From Tetrahymena thermophila SB210 (Eukaryota > Ciliophora > Oligohymenophorea > Hymenostomatida > Tetrahymenidae): a DNA stretch of 64,000 bases. Positions 47,501-61,555 of the stretch are shown one piece after another (position 1 is the stretch's first letter; each line of letters starts with the position of its first letter). A program made the translations under genes and the position numbers. The notes under the pieces are model-generated. The model had not been told where the DNA came from and searched no databases. It saw only the letters and a program-made list of their open reading frames with translations. The stretch is taken from the NCBI RefSeq assembly GCF_000189635.1, contig NW_002476154.1, forward strand, positions 62,001-126,000, written 5' to 3'.

Positions 47501-49410
47501 ATATTAAAATTAACAAAAATAAAAAAGATATTTCAGAGACTGACAAAATTAGATACTATGCTGAAAGAGAAATTCTTGTAAAGTAAGCAAGAATACTTAA
47601 AATTTAAAAGAAAATGTATGAGAAGCTCTTAAACGGAATAAATTATGTTGAAAATAGTCTTAAAAAATCAAAAAGTAACTTTTATTTTTCTTAGTAATTA
47701 ATTAAAAATATTAAAATAAATGTAAAGCTTCTGGTGATAAGAAAACACTTGAATAAAAAAAACTTCTTTTGAAAGAAAGTTATGATGTATTACAATTCAT
47801 GAGGCTTGACGAGCATATGTTAGAAAAGTACTATGTATGGCCTTTAAATCTTGTAGAGTTTGCTCTTATATTATATGATATGACAGGGGAATAAAAAGTT
47901 GACAGTTCAATAAATTCGATTTATGACAAGTTAATTGGTAGAATGCTTGGCAACGATATTTACGAAACCAAACAATGGCCTCATAACATCTAAGATACAG
48001 TATATAAATTCGTTTTATTTAATTACAGCTAATTATTAGATTTATCAATTATTTTTAATTAATTTTCATTATTTTATTTTTAAAAGTTATTTAAATTTTT
48101 AAATAATTTTTTTTTGGTTTTTATATTTTAAAAAATAAATTATTTGATAACAAATTAATTTTTAAATGCTTGTTAAATTTATTTAAATTGTTTTTTTTAA
48201 TAAAATTATCTTGAATTTATTGATGTTGATTGATTATTTAATAAAATTTATTTTTAATTTTAGCTAATTATGCTTAATGAAGAAATTGAAGAGAAAGCAA
48301 GATTGTTCAACTTAGATCATATTGTAGTAAAATGCGAAAGCAACAATGCTTAAATTTCTCAAGACATCAAATTTTAGTTAAAGGATTTCATTTATTTATA
48401 CAACTAACTACTTGTTTAGAAAGAGGATTCAGATATAAAGATTCTTTCATCTCCACTTTGGATGCCTCACTTTTTAGTCACTAAATTAAACTTTTCTCCT
48501 CTTAATTTGATTTCTCACTATAGCGCGATAGGAAATATATTAAAGGGAGAAGTTTCTAATAGTTATAATATTCATATCAAGAACTGTCTTTTCATTCTCC
48601 TCAGACATTCAATAAATTACATTTCTAATGTCTTACAAAATCACGAATAACACTCTAGAGAGTTTATTTCCATTAGAAATTCCATATAAATATTGGAAAA
48701 AGTACTTGAGTCCTTCAATGTAATTATTATATATATTTATGAAAATTTTGTATAGTAAAAATATTATTTTTTTAAAACAGAACGAATTCATGGCACTTTT
48801 ATAATCTTAGACTTAGAATAAATCTGAAATTATCTAATACTAATAACAATTAAGCAAATTGTAAGAAGAAATTTCTTTGTAAATCGGAGAAATTGAATAA
48901 TTAGATAGTGATTTCTAATACTTAAATTAAGGTGCTAATTATAATAATTCTATTGAAAGCTAGTAAAGTTTGCTTAATGGTAGCAAAAATAAAGAAGGTA
49001 ATAGCCAAATCTTTGAGTTTGATCAAGATTCTAAGCCTTTGAAGGAAATGCATAATGCTGAATATATTAGAAAAATGAAAGAGAAGCGTAACGATGCCTT
49101 ACAAGATCCTGCAAATAAACTATAAATGGCTTATATTTTAGGAGGTTTTACATCTTCTTTATAAAATAGAAATGAAAGCAATGGAAGCAGCTTGAATCAA
49201 ACAAACAAAAGTAAATAAAACACAAATTCTAGCAATTAACATCAAACTATAAGTTTTGGAGACAGTAAATTCTTTGAATCGAATAGCAATAGTAGATAAA
49301 ATAACACAAATTCATCAGGAATAAATGAATATGCATTTTACGAATTCAATAAAATCTTAGAAAATAAAAACGAACAAGAGATTTAATTAGAAAAGAACAA
49401 AAACTATTGA
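41588..49410 (+). CDS. NUP155: Nup155-family nucleoporin (inner ring scaffold), enlarged
   Basis: Fifteen exons join in phase to about 2090 residues: 41588-42269, 42482-43191, 43251-43802, 43956-44138, 44191-44553, 44648-45073, 45127-45360, 45413-45829, 45884-46523, 46848-47116, 47172-47472, 47537-47674, 47728-47999, 48264-48719, 48781-49410. A polar 200-residue N-terminus precedes the beta-propeller, which shows AELSLAWVSINKKLFMWKYG and then KKGRIFFGGSSGRVKYIDYF, both Nup155/Nup170 landmarks. Later come HYVVLTSKGILLYYQQRPID, matching the family's LT..G...f.k.RPvD, then EFFEQFIITYGVTETFAM, and KVEGVLLYFSRLIRPVWNKP, the alpha-solenoid signature (GLYLYFSRLLRPIW). Nup155 is a scaffold of the pore inner ring, contacting membrane and Nup35/Nup93. 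The protein is about 700 residues longer than human Nup155 (1391). The extra length lies at the N-terminus, in inserts and in an asparagine- and serine-rich C-terminus. No FG repeats were seen. Confidence 0.92.
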
Positions 49411-49916
49411 ATAAATAAACCAGCCAGAGCAAACAACAAACTCAATTAAATAAATTAATAAATCTTGAAAAGTAAGTAAGTGGTTTAAATAATAAAAATT
49501 AAAATTGTTTAAAAATACAGTCATAATTTAATATGTATGCATACATTCATTTTTTATATTTTTTGATATGTTTAATGAAATATTTACTAATTTAATTTAT
49601 TAAAAAAATTATCAAAATAATAATTAAAGCTATTTATTAGATCAATTTTATACAAATTTATATTTATTCATACAAAAGCTCTAACAAAAGAAGAAAATTT
49701 AATAAAAATAAACAAATTTGTTAATCAAGAAATTTAAGATTTTTTTAAATAATTTTTTATTAAATTTTTAGAAAAAATTTTAATAATAAAACTTTATTAT
49801 TGTTAAACAGATTTGTAATTAACGAAATTTAAGTTTCATTTTTTTACACGAATTTTTTTAATTTTGTTATTTAATTTGTTAAACTTTATTGATTTTTTAT
49901 AGTATAGGCTAATCAA
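49411..49916. other. Convergent intergenic spacer
   Basis: About 500 AT-rich bases between the 3' ends of NUP155 (+) and the large surface protein gene (-). Nothing recognised. Confidence 0.55.
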
Positions 49917-52900
49917 TCAACACTCAGTCCATTTAAATATTTTAAACCTCACATATTATGTAATATTTATAATTTCTTCAATTTCTTCTTGTTCTTCTTC
50001 TGATTCAGAACTTTCATTTTTGAAGAAATTAGAAAATTAATTATTATTACCATTATTTTACTTTTTTTTATTCTTTTTTTTGTCATTTTTATTATTATTT
50101 TTTTAGACTTTGTCATTTTTTTCTTTTGAATCAGGCTTATTTTACTTTTTTTTTTAAACGTTAGTCATTTCAAGCTCAGAATTAATCAATTTTTTCTTTA
50201 ATTATTTTTTTGTTTAAACTTCTGAAGTATCTAATAAATCGAAATAGGTATGATTTTAATTTTAACTACTAGACTATTACGTGTAAAATGGGTCATCGAT
50301 AAGTTCATTATAGCTATTCTCTATTTCTTCATAAGAAATGACTTGTCCTGTTTCCATGATATTTACTCTTTCATTTAAGATATCTTTAAATAGTAGAATA
50401 GTTTTCTCATCGAACTTATTAAACATAATTAATAGCTCCTCAGGTTGAATATAGCTCTCTTTTAAATGATCAAAGAGTTTCCAATCTATCTTATCTAAAT
50501 ATTCCTAATTAAAATAAAATATTAAATTAAAATATATTTTTATAATGAAATTCTTTTCTACTTTTGCATAAAAAAGACTTTGGCAGTATTTGCAATCACA
50601 TCTATTAATTTTAATTTTATCTACATAAGTTTGCTCAAAAGAAATATTTAAGTTCTTTAAATTTTAATTCTCAAATATTTTTTGATTACTTTCTATATTA
50701 TTATTATTATTATTATTATTATTTGAGCTAAAGTATATTTCTGATATATCGTGCTGCTTTAAGAAGTGCTTCAAAGTGACTTCGCTATTTATAAAATTCC
50801 AGTAATTTCTGAATGTAATTAAATTGTACAACTCACTAAAGTGTATTTCAGAGTAATTATCAAGTAAATTATCAACTTAAACTTTTTTATTTAATTGATG
50901 AGAATATTAAAACATTTTTTTAAATATTTAAATGTAAAGAGGATTGTTTTCATATCTTTTTTGGTATGTCCTTGAAATTTAAATTTTATCTTAAAAATAA
51001 TTTCCAGCTTATTCGTGCAATTTATATTAGTAAGACTCAGACCAAACCCATGCTCTAAATTAATTTTAATTTGCAGATTATTCAATAAAGAAAACAAAAT
51101 CACCTAATAATTTAAATAAAATAAATTATCAAAAATATCAAATTAATTAGGTTTTATTTTTACCAAATGAATATTTTAATTATGCATTCTAAAATTTTTT
51201 GATAGCCAACTCTTCAGTTAAAAGTATTTAACAATTAGATTTCCATCTCCCTTTATTTGAGCAATCCATGTAATGTTCATGAAGGCTCTTCATTTTCTTT
51301 AAAATATTTGGTCTAATTAATTATATGAAATTTAAATAGTTAGTTATTTTTATTGTTAATAAATTTGAATTTAAAAATTTTTTTCTAAATAGTTGAAATT
51401 TAACTCAACAACAAAGATATATCTCTAAATTATTTAAATTATTGAATTGATTATTGGTAAAGCTTCATATTTTTTAAATAAATTTATTTAACTTCTATTA
51501 GATTTATTTAAATTTTTATAAAATTTATTAGATTTATATTAACTTTTATAAGTTTATTTTAGTTTATTTTAGTTTATTTTTTTAATTAATTTTTAAAGGA
51601 TTTTATTAAATTTTATTAGCTTTTTATTAAATTTTTATTCATTTATTTAAATTTTTGTTTAATAAAAATATCTTAAAGCTAAAAACGAAATATTTACAGC
51701 CATATTTTATTTATAGTGGATTTATCAAAGCAATAGAAGATGATTGACCTGTACAAAAATTATATTTTGTTAATATATTTGGTATAACAGAGCGCTAAAA
51801 TGTTGATAATCTAGATCTTGTAATTATGAAAATGTTATTTTATACTACCCCATAGTAAGCTACTAATTGCACAAACCATTATAGCAATATGACTTATAGT
51901 GATAATAATTAACCACCATCCTAAGAACAGCTTTTTAAATTAAAAATTCATAATAAGTTTCTCATATTAAAAATAAGAATAATAATACCTTTTTATTAAC
52001 TATGTTTTGGTCTATACCTTAATCACTCTGCTAAGCTATTTAGTTATTGCAATCTTAAATTTAATAGATCAAAACAAAACAAATGATCAAAAGAAATTCT
52101 GAAAATATATGAAAGTCATTCATCCTTACTATAGTGTATGGCTTGAAAAAATATATCATTATTGCAAATAAAAAGCAAACACTCCCCATAATTATGAGGT
52201 TAGTATAAAAATAATCATAAAATAGCACTAAAGAACTCATCATTAATAGCTTTTTTATAAATATCCAAAAAGCAAAATTCCTTGTAATAAACTTTGATCT
52301 GATGTAAAATTCAAAAAGAGAACCATATTTTTATATATAGTTAAATTCTTTTTCAGCATTGTTTACTTTATACATGAAGTAAATGATTGAAGCAAGAAAG
52401 GCGAAAATAGTCATAAAGCAAATAGCTATTGAAGCATTATTAAAAGAATTACTTGAATCCATATTTCTTAACTACAAGCAAACACTAAATACTAAAGCAA
52501 AAAAAGAATTCTAAATATATTTAATTATCGGTGAAAAAGTTAAGAAATTTTTGACGAATTTCAAAGCCTAACAGACGATACTGTGTTTGTGATCATCTTC
52601 TGTTTAGTTGTAACAATCATGTATGCTAACTAATAAATATCTTCCGACAACAAAACCAGTTAAAGTTACTAATAAATTAGCACCATTTATCATAAAACTG
52701 CTTGTAATATTCTAATCCATGAACTTCTAAGGTGAATCCTAGTTCACTAACTCATTTCCCAAAACCTTTTTATAAAATATGGATATACTTTTAAGTAAAA
52801 AATCTATGTTAATCAATAAATAAATTACTTTCTTCTTTCCACCAGACTAAATGTCTATTCCAAATAGCTTTATATTTATATTAATACTATTAAAAGTACT

Positions 52901-55900
52901 AAAGAAAAGATCAGAGTTAATAGGATACTCAACATTTATAAAAGTGTAATAATAAGACCACTACATTACATCAACAACAATATCTAAGAGTTGACAAACA
53001 TTCAAAAAATAGAATATTGTTCCCATTATGCTAATAACTTGAGAAGTTTATTTTGCTTTCTAACTAGCACTCTAAATTGTATCAACCTAATCCTAAGGAA
53101 TGAATTCAGTTTTGCCAAATTTTGCTGTTAATTAAGATTGCTAATTTATATTTTTAAATTATATTTGTTGATATATTAAAAATATTCTAGAACAAATAAA
53201 CATTTGAAATAACTAAAAAACATGTTAAAAGAAAGCTTTAGTAAAATTTCATTTAAAAATCCTCTCATTATAGTTTTTTATTGTAAGTAAGTAAATTACT
53301 GATTATGAGTGAGGGATACCATCTTTATCTCTTATGAAATCAGCTAAAAGATTTATTTGAAGTATAGAGTAAAGAACAGACTGCTAAGGTATTGCATAAA
53401 TATCAATTTATGATACATAACCATTTTGTTCGTCTAGAGGAGTTATTTTTGATTAAAACGAAGAAATATTTTCCATAGATAGCAAAATGACTCTGCTATA
53501 TCCTTACATGTATTCTACCCTTACAGGCCTACTAAACTATAATTTTACAGTATTTTATTTATTATCTTATTCACCATAGTTTACAACCTAGCTTGTAACT
53601 TCTTCAATGCAAGGTTCAGAATTGTTTTGACAGCATAATCTATTAGTTTCCAAGTAAGATCATTAAATTTTAAATAAATAAATAAATATTTTTAAAAAAA
53701 TTACCTTTTTTTTATTTAATAACTTTATTCTGGGCATCTATCAAGACAGGTATTTATATTATTCTAATTATGTCCAAAATAAATGAAATAAGGGCATAAC
53801 TAAACACACTAGAAATCATAAAGATAAAGATTTCCAACGCATGTGGAGCACTCGTTAAAACTATCACCAAAACAAGTTTGACAAGTAGAATCACACAAAT
53901 TGCATAATTCACCATCTAGCCAAACTTTGTTTGCTATTGGACATAGGCAACTAGGAATATTAATTCTATTTTTTGAGCATTAAGTCTATTTATTTACATG
54001 TTTTTTTTCAATAAATAAATATCGATATTGATTACTCTTATATAGTTAATTAATTAATTACACAATTAGTTGGTGTATCAACACAAGTATGGCACTTTAA
54101 TTAGCAAGGTAGGCACTTTTTTAAATTAGGATCTTCGAAATAGCCAATCTAGCATAAACATTTTCCACTTATAGGATCATAAACTCTGTAATCTGAAGAT
54201 AGAGAGCAAGTCAGACAATTTGTATCTAAATTTCCATTACAAGATTGGCAAGAGTAATGGCAAGGCTAGCATTGAAATTAATTTAGAACTTCATAATATC
54301 TATCTATGCAAACGCATTTTTTGCTTTATATCAAAAAATAATTGATACTAAATAGCTAATTTACAATAATTTACCTAGCTTAGTCTAGTTAACGATATAG
54401 ATTTTTATCACAAAAAGAGCAAGAATTAATAAATATGTCTGTGCATTAAAGGCATGTCTAATGGCATTTCTGGCAAACAGGTTAGCCTATTTCAAAAAAC
54501 CCATCTATGCATTTACATACCTTTTTTTAATTAAAATAAATCAATCATTAATTCATTTATTTATGCATTCTCTCATACTTATTAATTATTTTTACAATAT
54601 TTATCTCAAATAAAAATGATTTATTTTAATTCAAAAGATTTCATTTTGAAGTTTGAATTAATTATTCATTTTTTTTTGTAAATTTTATTTATTAATTTAA
54701 ATTATGATGAAAAATATATTTTCTTTTCTAAATTCACTAATCAAAATAAATAGAATTTGTTGTTAAATATAAAATCAGTATAAATTTATTTACACTCCCA
54801 TCTAATGTTCTTTTTAAGGAAGAATCACATGATAAACATTAGTAATTGCCTTCCCCATAACATGAAGCACATGAATAATGACATTTTGAAAAGCATAAAT
54901 TTGTATTTGTGCAGGCTAAGCACGTTTGACTATTGCAACTTTAGCATGAATTATTTTGTAAAAAATTTCCTAAACTGCATCCATAAATGTCTAATTAAAA
55001 AGACTATATTCCCCAATGACTAATTTCCAATATAAATTAATAATTAAAAATAAATTAACTATAATTAATTATTTTGTAAGATTGTGTTTACTAACCAAAA
55101 TAATATAAATTTATTTATAAAGAATAAATATTTTACCCTTGATGTGATTATGTATAAATCTATAATTGAAAATTTTATTAAGTAACTGAATTCACAAGCA
55201 TTAAAATTTTAACAGGATAAATTACAATATCTTAAGATGTTGAGCTATAGCAGTTAAAATTAGCCTACAATGAAGAAAAATACTCTTGATAAATTTAAAC
55301 TTAGTTTATCATAACTATTAGAGAACCTTGAACAACCCAATCAGAAAATTTAATAAAATTAAATTAAATGACCATAAAAACAAAACTGTCATTTATTGCA
55401 AAAGACTTAGAGAGCTATGTATTCTAATTAAAACAAGTTTAACCTCCATAAAATTGTAAATTATTTAAAGTGCAAGACTAAGAAATAGAAGATCCACAGG
55501 TTGATTGCTAATTTGAGATACTCCAAGAAGGCTTTAAATATTTATAATTATTAAAACTTTAAATAAATTTAAATGATAATATTTGTTTACATCTGCAGCA
55601 GAGGGAGGATCGTAGCTAAAGAAAGATCTTATTTAAAATAGGTTAATTTAAGGTAATCCACAATCAGTAGGTAATGGTCCTGTGCAGTAATTGCTTACAC
55701 ATGAAGAATGGCACTATCTAACAGTCAAACTAAAATTTATAAATCCCCAATATAGAGACGTTGATGGAGCTGATTAGATATCAGGCTAAATACTTATTGA
55801 CATATCATAACTAAAGTGAGAAAATTCAAAATAAATTTGTTTTATCTAATCGCCACCCGCTGAACCTGCAGATGAGCAAATTTAAATATTTGAATCACAA

Positions 55901-57777
55901 AATGAAACTCTTTTAAATACTCTTCCATCGATTATTATAACAATTTTATTGGTTCCCCACTATCCCATCTTGATAAACTAATTCAAATTTTATTGTTATT
56001 ATTTTGATAAAAGGATAAATTAAAAATTTATTTTTGTAAAAATTCGTCATTTATAATGATTTTTTTTTGTAAGAATATGAATAAACATTATTTTTTTCTT
56101 CCTTAATTGATTGCTTGAAAAATAAATATATAAATAAATCAATAAAATAAGCAAATAAATTGATTTTTGTTTACCTTTATTTCAAGAATAGCAGAATAGT
56201 GTGGGTTAGTTATATGAAAATTATTTAATACTTTAGTTTTCCAGTCAAAAATGTTGATACCACCAAAATAATTTATGTTATTGCATGTTGATACAAAATT
56301 TGTTGAAGGTGATCCTATAACTATCCAATCTTCTCTAATTAAATTAGCTGAGTTAACTTGATATGCAAAGCTTGCAATGAGTAATTTTCCTGATTAATTA
56401 CATATTTATGTTATTATTTATTAGTAAATTTTATTTTTAAATACCATTATCTGTGTCACATGAACTGTCATTAGAGCATAATGAGCAAGTCGATTAACAT
56501 AAATCGAAAAAAACCTTAAGTTCTCTTATTCCAAAGGGAGAACCCTATTGTTAAATGCTAAAAGTTGTTTAGGGAAGTCTATGTGGGGAAACTTAAAGCC
56601 ACACATAACTGATAGTTGGGGGAGATAAGCAAGCAGTTTGCTGTTAATTAAATGTTATCAAAGTATCATCATTGTAAATTTTAATGCTTTATCCACATGA
56701 AGCTTGTATCTTTTTAATAATTAATTTCAATAAATACAAAGTAGAAATAGAATTATAAAATCTATACTAACTTAAATTGAATGTAAATTGAATAATGAGC
56801 TGGTAAATTCTGTAGTTCTATCAAAATTGTTTAGGGGCTGAGCAAAGATGGATCTAAATTAGATGGTAAACCTATGAAAGGATAATATGCTTGATTAAGG
56901 AAGACAAACTGATTTATAAGACAATATTTATTTAAAATCTATGTGCTTTAAACTATTTATTCATAAAGCTCTTTTTCATAATAATACAACATCTGCGTGT
57001 TAAGCAAGTTACTAGGTTTATTTTCTTTTACAAAAATTGATAAAATTATTAAAAGCAACAAACATAATTTAGCAAAAGTAAATTTACATAAGCACTATGA
57101 AGCATTACAAATAAGACAAGAAGCTGTGCATTCAGTTGTTTAAATTTTTAATTGCGATATTCCCCATGAAAAGCTACTTGCTGTGTTTATGCCTACTAAT
57201 TGTATACTTAAAGTATCAAATTAATGAAAATAATTAAATGAAAATGAGCAAATCATGAAAGGATAATTAGAATTATTTGCATCTTAATAGCTTGCACAGT
57301 TACTGCTCTAGCTAGATTGTGTTATTTAATTCTACTCTAATTTTATTTAAACTTATCCAATTTTCTATGTATCTCCTAATGGGAAAAAAAAATAGATATT
57401 CATATTTAGGATGACCTAATAATGAGGTTAAAGCTAGTAAAATTGACCGCTTTGATCATATGGTCCATAATAACTGATAGATGTTTAAGCCACAAAACAA
57501 TTTAGCCCTCCATAAATACTTTGACCATTAACAGAAGTAAAATCACAGTTATTAAGTGCATTTTTTTGAAGAAAGCCTAGGGTATTTACATTTTACATGT
57601 TAAAATCTGCATTATTAACTAACATTTATATTGTTTCGCAATCTAATTTTAGTATTAAAAAGAAGTTGCTTCAATGGCTATATATGCATTTAGATAAATA
57701 AAATGTCTTTATAATTTACATAATAAGATGGCCTTCATAAAGATTATTATGCTATATATTTAAAATTTTGGTATCAT
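49917..57777 (-). CDS. Large cysteine-rich multi-pass surface protein (ciliate furin-like repeat/transmembrane type)
   Basis: A long multi-exon minus-strand gene, modelled only in part. The start (57777) opens with a signal peptide: MIPKFQIYSIIIFMKAILLY, with an intron right after it. The ectodomain (about 57.7-53.3 kb) has tracts with NNINYFGGINIF and PHYSAILEIK, typical of ciliate surface proteins, alternating with furin/GFR-like cysteine repeats such as CNLCDSTCQTCFGDSFNECS. From about 53.1 to 51.7 kb the frame encodes several hydrophobic helices, e.g. FNNASIAICFMTIFAFLASI and FLLIICFVLIY. The 3' part (exons 51293-51164, 51103-50562, 50504-49917) encodes a soluble tail with INRCDCKYCQSLFYAK, an asparagine run and a lysine/acidic end. 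I join this tail to the membrane part through an in-phase intron of about 370 bases; the tail could instead be a separate gene starting at ATG 51293 (419 residues). Ligand and function are unknown. Confidence 0.65.
50702..50724. repeat. (ATT)n run coding for asparagine repeat
   Basis: A trinucleotide run inside the 3' coding exon of the large surface protein gene. On the minus strand it reads as about seven AAT (Asn) codons. Such Asn runs are common in AT-rich ciliate genes. Confidence 0.7.
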
Positions 57778-59157
57778 CCTATTTTAAATGTTGCTAAGTA
57801 TAATTGTATTTATTACTTATTTATTTACTAGCTTTTGTATTCTAATAAAATACTCTCTCTTTTTTTTAGGATACAAATTATAATTTTTTTGTCAAAAAAA
57901 ATTTTGATAAAAAAGTTTGCTAGCATTGCTTACATTTATTCCAAATATGTATTTTGCCTATTTTTAAATGCAATCTGGTAAATTGAAATCTCTAAATTTG
58001 TTAATATTCTAAATTTATTTATCAATTATTTGATTTACCATATTTAATTGCAACAAATTATCAATCTTTAAAAATAATACCTAAAAACATGTATAAATTT
58101 AATTTAATATTTTATTCATTTAATTTAATTTCAAAAATTAAATAAATCGCAAGTTAATTTAGAACTAAGAAACAATTCAAAAGAAATTTCATATGAACTG
58201 AGCATTTTTGCCATCCTAAGATATTACATTATCTTCTCAGATGATAGATCTCTGTCGATATAGGTATGTCTTATTTTATTTTAATATTCTTCACTTTTCA
58301 TTTGAATAAATCTTTTTCTTCTCTGATTTATTGTTTCAAAAAATACCATTGTAATAATTTACCTGAAAATAATTTTTACATTTTTGAAATTAAATATGAA
58401 TTTTTTTTCTTTTTAGCACATAACATATATTTGATTCAGAATATGATTAATCTTAAAATTTAATAATTTAACTTAAGCTATCATTTATATAAAGAATTTA
58501 TAAAGTTAAATAAAATGACAAATATTTTTTTAAAAGAACCATTCTTTAATGATCTTAAAATAAGTTTAATTTTTTGCATTTTTATAATTAAATCAGCTAA
58601 AATTATCAAAAGTGGATGAATAATTTCTATAATATTTATTAAGCTGCTTTATTTTGATATTCTTAATTTATTTAAGCTATTTCTTTGAATTAATAAATAA
58701 ATATCTATTTTAATTAAATTAAAACAATAATTTTTCTTTTTATTTTAAATTTCAATCTTAATTTATAAAAAATATTATATTTTTAACTTAAATTTAATAC
58801 ATTAAAACATAATAATAAAATAATATAAATTTCAAAGTAAAAAACTATTAATTTAATAATAAATTTTATATTTTTTGGTTTTATTTATATTAAATAGTAA
58901 ATAAAAGAAGATATTTTTTAATTTATTTGAAAAAATTTAAACGAACTGACTAAAATACATTTTAAAATATTATTTATTGATAAACTAAATAGATATTATT
59001 ATTTAATATTAGATGTAATAAATACATCCTAAAGTTAAGTAGAGCTGATAAAAAATAATATTTATAATAATAATAATAAAATTTTTAATAAATATCTTAC
59101 TAATAACAAAGTAATTAAAAGGTTTAGAATTTTGTATAAAGCAAATAGTAAATAAAA
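57778..59157. other. Divergent intergenic region, 1.4 kb
   Basis: Between the start of the large surface protein gene (-) and CDC73 (+). AT-rich; no protein-like frame or repeat beyond short AT runs. Confidence 0.55.
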
Positions 59158-60720
59158 ATGATAAGAAACAAAAGGCCTAATAAAATAGATCCTTTAGAAT
59201 TATTAAGGGAGTTCACAATAAATAAAAAGGATGTGGTTAAGAAGGATTAGTATTTATTTTTTGATCAAACCAAACTAGAGTTAAAAACTCCTACTGCATG
59301 GAAGAAGAACACTGGCGGATATTACACTTTGGGAGATTTGTGGCTTTTCAATCAAAAGGTTTAGCAAAATATGTCTATGAAACATTATTTCAATTAGCGT
59401 TAATCGTTCGCTCTTGAAGGTATTGACAAAATTGATGAAGATGAAATCAGCAACTATTTATAAGGAAAAATTGACAATTCAGATAAAATAGATTAGGAAG
59501 CAAAGCAATAGCTTCTTTCTTCAAGAAAAAGTAAACCAGCAGAATCTTCAGCATTAGAAGGATCTTTGACCAAAAAAATTAAAACAAATGATGGAGAAGC
59601 AAAGACAGTCGAAATGTAATAAAGAGAAGAATATTTAAATGCAATTAGTTGGATTATGAAAACTGAAAAGCCACTGACATCTAGAACTCGTATGTTGAGA
59701 AGCAAGTTTAATTCTAACATAAACTTCAAGCATTATATTAAGGTATATGTCCAAAGCAAGATGCTTATTCATTCTATGAAAAAATAGCTTTTAGAAAGCC
59801 TTATTATTCATTATTAATTCTATGCTTTAAATTTTAAAGCAAATATTTATTTTACAAAACCTAATTTAGAGCTTAAATTGCTATTAAGAGAGAGACATAA
59901 ATTTTAATAAAATTCTGAATTATATCACATGAAAAAAAAGAATCAAATTTTGATAGAAACTATTGATTTTTAAATATGTGAAATAGTTGTTTTTAGATAA
60001 ATAAAATTGAAAATAAATACATTTTTAACTTATTAAATAAATTATTATAATAAAAGTAACTTGATGAAGGCAAGATGACAACTTAAAATAATCCTTTAGA
60101 AATAAAATCTACTATTAATTATCCTTGTTTATTCAAAGATTTGAGAGATAAGGGTTTAAAGCCTATTATTGTTGTTCCTACTATGGGTAGAACAGGAAAT
60201 ATTTCACTATTTAATGCCAAAAAATTCTTAGCAGAAGGTAAATATGAAGATCCTGAAAATAAAGATTCTGATAACAGTGAAAGAGTCATTTAAATCGAAA
60301 AGAATATAAAGGGACACAATTTCCTTTTCGAAGTCTACGATAATGTTGGTACATTTGAATCCAAAAATAATCCTTCACAAAAAGTAATATTGATTTTTTA
60401 TTTAAAACATCAATTAAAGTTTTATTTATTTATTTTTATTTTAGTCTAAATGGGAGAGAGTTGTCGGTGTGTTCGTTAGTGGTTAAAAATATCAATTCAA
60501 AGGATGGCCTAAAGAAGATAATATTCCCAGTATCTTAGATTAAGTTAAAGGCTTCTATTTAAAATACTACGATATTCCTACTCCAGATTAAGTTGCAAAT
60601 TGGAATGTTAAAATTGTATCAGTATATCGTAATAAAAGACATTTAGATTTCCCAGCTTATGAATAATTTTGGTAGGAGCTAGAAAATTTTATGATTCAAC
60701 CAAGAAACAAATAAAAATGA
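59158..60720 (+). CDS. CDC73: CDC73/parafibromin, Paf1-complex subunit
   Basis: Three exons (59158-59742, 60075-60383, 60445-60720) join in phase to 389 residues. The N-terminus matches the Cdc73 N-terminal domain: KIDPLELLREFTINKKDVV, then GGYYTLGDLWLFNQ (family DPL.lLR.......v and YYTL..llf). The middle is a charged linker. The C-terminal half is the Ras-like Cdc73 domain: KPIIVVPTMGR, then WERVVGVFVSGQKYQFKGWP (family WdRVVavFv.G..WQFKgWp), then VKGFYLKYYD, then VANWNVKIVSV and NKRHLDF, ending with FWQELENF. The Paf1 complex associates with elongating RNA polymerase II and supports histone modification. The domain order and most conserved positions are intact. It is shorter than human parafibromin (531) because the central linker is short. 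Confidence 0.95.
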
Positions 60721-61555
60721 AATAAACAATTAAACAGCCTACATAAATCTAGAATTATTGGGCAAGCTCATTCATATAATATAGATTATTTATAATAAAT
60801 GTTAATAAAGTTATAATTTTTTAAACAGCATTAATAAATATTTGAGTGATTTGATAAAATAATTAATAATTTAAAAATGTAAACAACAAATCTTTATATT
60901 TTTTAAAACCTTAAGTATAGTTTATATTCATAAATAATAAATCTAAATTTTAACTTATCTTATATAATTGTAAGTTTAAAGAATAGTAAACAAAGTAAAT
61001 TTCTAATGATAAATAAATTTAGTCTTTAAAGAATCTTAGTTTTTTTTTTTTTTTTTTGTAGAAAAAATATCAAAAAAAAGAATAATTGATTAAATTTTAA
61101 TATAAAATGTTATAAAAGATAATTGAATTCATAACTTTATAAAATAAAATTGAAAAAGTGATAAATGAATAAATAAATAAATATTCTTATTTATTTAGTA
61201 TATAAAATAATATATATAAAGTTTAATTTAGTTTTTTTTAAGTATTTATTTTATTTTTTATTAACGTTTTCAACAATAAGTCAGTCTTAACTCAAATTTA
61301 ATTTATAATTAATTATTGTCTATTAAGTACAGGTTTTAATCATAGAAGAGACTTCAAATTAAGTAATCTTTAATTCTAATTAGTATTCTTAAGCTATAAA
61401 CAAAATGTCTTTTGAAAGATAACTTTAGAATTTAAGTTAAAATTAAAAAAAGAAATTTAACAACATTTGATATTTTTTTATTTAAATTTATAATATTTAG
61501 TAGACTTGTTTTTTATAGATTAAATGAAAATTACTGACTAATCAATCAATCACAT
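60721..61555. other. Convergent intergenic spacer
   Basis: About 835 AT-rich bases between the 3' ends of CDC73 (+) and the LENG1-like gene (-), with a T homopolymer near 61045. Nothing recognised. Confidence 0.55.

Noticed and set aside
59493-59729. Minus-strand ORF of 78 residues
   Set aside because: It is antisense to CDC73 exon 1, whose plus-strand product matches parafibromin.
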